6,489 bases of DNA from Syntrophomonadaceae bacterium (GTDB taxonomy: Bacteria > Bacillota > Dethiobacteria > DTU022): contig PWSG01000335.1 of assembly GCA_003564055.1 (NCBI GenBank), positions 1 to 6,489 of the forward strand, in the 5' to 3' direction. The notes under the pieces were generated by a model that was not told the origin of the DNA, made no database searches, and was given only the letters and a program-made list of their open reading frames with translations. Positions 5,504-6,489 of the stretch are shown here, in pieces (positions within the stretch are counted from its first letter, which is position 1; each line of letters starts with the position of its first letter). Position numbers and translations under genes: made by a program.

Positions 5504-5866
5504 ATGTCTGCAGAATGTATTTTTTGTAAGATTATTAACCGGGAACTTGATGCGGATATAGTATATGAAGATGATAAAGTGATTGCTTTTAAGGATATAA
5601 ACCCGGCTGCTCCCGTTCATATACTTATAGTACCGTTCAAGCATATCCCGACTCTGCTGGATCTTGAAAGCGATGATGAAGCTTTGATCGGCCACATGCA
5701 TTCGGTTGCAAACCAGGTAGCCAGGGATTTTAAATTAGACAGGAAAGGTTTCCGGGTTGTTATCAATTGTGGCGCAGATGCCGGTCAGATCGTTTTTCAC
5801 CTTCACCTTCACCTCCTGGGAGGAAGACCTTTGTTGCAAACCATAGCCAAGGGTAAAGAGGTTTAG
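5504..5866 (+). CDS. hinT: Histidine triad (HIT) family nucleotide-binding protein, HinT type
   Basis: HinT-type proteins are small dimeric hydrolases acting on AMP-linked substrates such as adenosine phosphoramidates and aminoacyl adenylates, with an unsettled physiological role in bacteria. The 120 residues include the N-terminal zinc-type CxxC (C5/C8 in CIFCKI), then DINPAAPVHILIVP and the catalytic histidine triad HLHLHLLGGR with H99, H101 and H103. The length is typical. ATG 5504 has a strong AGGAGG at 5491-5496 with a 7-base gap. The gene is the first of a plus-strand unit with its own promoter. rpsU follows after 49 bp, an order (hit-rpsU-yqeY) common in Firmicutes. In related genomes it often follows mtaB directly, but here mnmH and a YlbF-family gene intervene on the opposite strand. 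Confidence 0.96.
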   Translation: MSAECIFCKIINRELDADIVYEDDKVIAFKDINPAAPVHILIVPFKHIPTLLDLESDDEALIGHMHSVANQVARDFKLDRKGFRVVINCGADAGQIVFHLHLHLLGGRPLLQTIAKGKEV

Positions 5867-5915
5867 TTTATAGCTATGGCCTCAGGCAGCGGTTTTAAGG
5901 AGAGGGGGGAAAATT

Positions 5916-6089
5916 ATGACTGAAGTTAAAATCGGCAAAAACGAAAATCTTGATAAAGCTCTGAAAAGGTTTAAAAAGCAGTGTGTTCGTGCCGGTGTTT
6001 TATCCGAGGCGCGGAAACGTGAGCATTATGAGAAGCCAAGCGTTCGCCGCAAGAAAAAAGCAGAGGCAGCGCGTAAAAGGCGCCGCTAA
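5916..6089 (+). CDS. rpsU: 30S ribosomal protein S21
   Basis: S21 is a small, highly basic 30S protein near the mRNA exit channel that assists initiation and base pairing between the anti-Shine-Dalgarno sequence and mRNA. The 57-residue product fits the family (usually 57-71). It begins [20 protein letters not shown], has the conserved [21 protein letters not shown] core, and ends in an Arg/Lys-rich tail. ATG 5916 follows a purine-rich AAGGAGAGGGGGG (5897-5909), with the nearest G-rich core about six bases upstream. It lies 49 bp after hit and 24 bp before yqeY, so one transcript from the hit promoter probably covers all three. I see no separate promoter in the hit-rpsU gap. Confidence 0.97.
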   Translation: MTEVKIGKNENLDKALKRFKKQCVRAGVLSEARKREHYEKPSVRRKKKAEAARKRRR

Positions 6090-6113
6090 GGGTGTTACGG
6101 GGGTGCGCTGCTT

Positions 6114-6489
6114 ATGCATGAAGGCAAACTATCAGAAAAACTGTTAGCGGATCAAAAAGAAGCGATGAAGGCTAAAGACAGTTTTCGCCTCTCTGTGGTT
6201 CGCATGCTTCGAGCCGAGCTGCAAAACGGCGCTATCGCAAAAAATGCTCCTCTTGATCCTGAGGAGGAGCTTGACATTTTGACCAGGGAAGTAAAAAGGA
6301 GAAAAGATGCTTTAACAGATTATGAAAAATCCGGCCGTCAGGATCTTGTAAACGATCTAAAACAGGAGATAGAAATTTTAAGCGAATATCTTCCGGAACA
6401 GCTATCTGATCAAGAACTGGTTAAGATGGTTAAAGAAGCGATTGCCGAAAGTGGGGCAGAATCAAAGCGGGAGATGGGAAAAGTGATGA
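6114..6489 (+). CDS. yqeY: GatB/YqeY domain-containing protein, 3'-truncated
   Basis: YqeY-family proteins share the helical tail domain of GatB, the subunit of the Asp/Glu-tRNA amidotransferase that binds tRNA. The free-standing protein has no settled function, though a tRNA-linked role is often suggested. The first 125 codons are visible before the window edge. Family proteins have about 147-150 residues, so roughly 25 are missing. Recognisable segments are RLSVVRMLRAEL (25-36), LDILTREVKRRKDAL, EILSEYLPEQLS (87-98) and the beginning of the conserved GKVM motif at the edge. ATG 6114 is preceded by GGGGGTG (6099-6105) with an 8-base gap. The ATG at 6118 is out of frame. It follows rpsU by 24 bp, as in many Firmicutes, where a PhoH-type gene and ybeY often come later. 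Confidence 0.95.
   Translation, partial: MHEGKLSEKLLADQKEAMKAKDSFRLSVVRMLRAELQNGAIAKNAPLDPEEELDILTREVKRRKDALTDYEKSGRQDLVNDLKQEIEILSEYLPEQLSDQELVKMVKEAIAESGAESKREMGKVM

Noticed and set aside
5501..5701. Minus-strand open frame opposite hit
   Set aside because: It overlaps the well-supported HIT gene and its promoter region, with no recognisable motif.

Overview
The window looks like a piece of a low-to-medium GC Gram-positive chromosome, most likely a clostridial lineage (Firmicutes, Clostridia or a related syntrophic or anaerobic group). The reasons are the gene order dnaK-dnaJ-rsmE-mtaB ... hit-rpsU-yqeY, the strong GGAGG-type ribosome binding sites, textbook TATAAT promoters, a UPF0342/YlbF-family protein and a selenouridine synthase. 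Genus cannot be fixed by eye. The GC content and the acidic DnaK tail fit many uncultured anaerobes.

Layout. Positions 1-101 are a perfect reverse complement of 275-375. They sit directly against the broken 5' side of dnaK, which looks like a fold-back (chimeric) end of a contig rather than biology. Positions 101-364 are the DnaK C-terminus, followed by dnaJ (402-1556), rsmE (1581-2339) and mtaB (TTG start, 2336-3664, overlapping rsmE by 4 bp). A 12-bp perfect stem-loop (3709-3742) closes this plus-strand block. Two minus-strand genes follow: a UPF0342/YlbF-family gene (4149-3757) and mnmH/selU (5318-4239). A 185-bp divergent control region (5319-5503) carries a clear sigma-A-type promoter in each direction and two nested inverted repeats with an ACAGC core. 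The plus strand then resumes with hit (5504-5866), rpsU (5916-6089) and the first 125 codons of yqeY (6114 to the window edge).

How the genes fit together. The plus-strand genes are the familiar Firmicutes heat-shock/translation block: chaperones DnaK and DnaJ, 16S rRNA methyltransferase RsmE, tRNA methylthiotransferase MtaB, a HIT nucleotide hydrolase, ribosomal protein S21 and a GatB/YqeY-family protein. Two things differ from the common arrangement. prmA, usually between dnaJ and rsmE, is absent. The mtaB-hit junction is split by the inverted pair mnmH-yheA/ylbF-like, so hit-rpsU-yqeY has its own promoter. Four of the products (RsmE, MtaB, MnmH, S21) act on the ribosome or on the tRNA anticodon loop. 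MnmH implies that this organism makes selenophosphate.

I found no mobile element, CRISPR array, tRNA or rRNA. I do not see a convincing novel system. The points most worth checking are the contig-end inverted repeat, the operon interruption and the divergent regulatory region.
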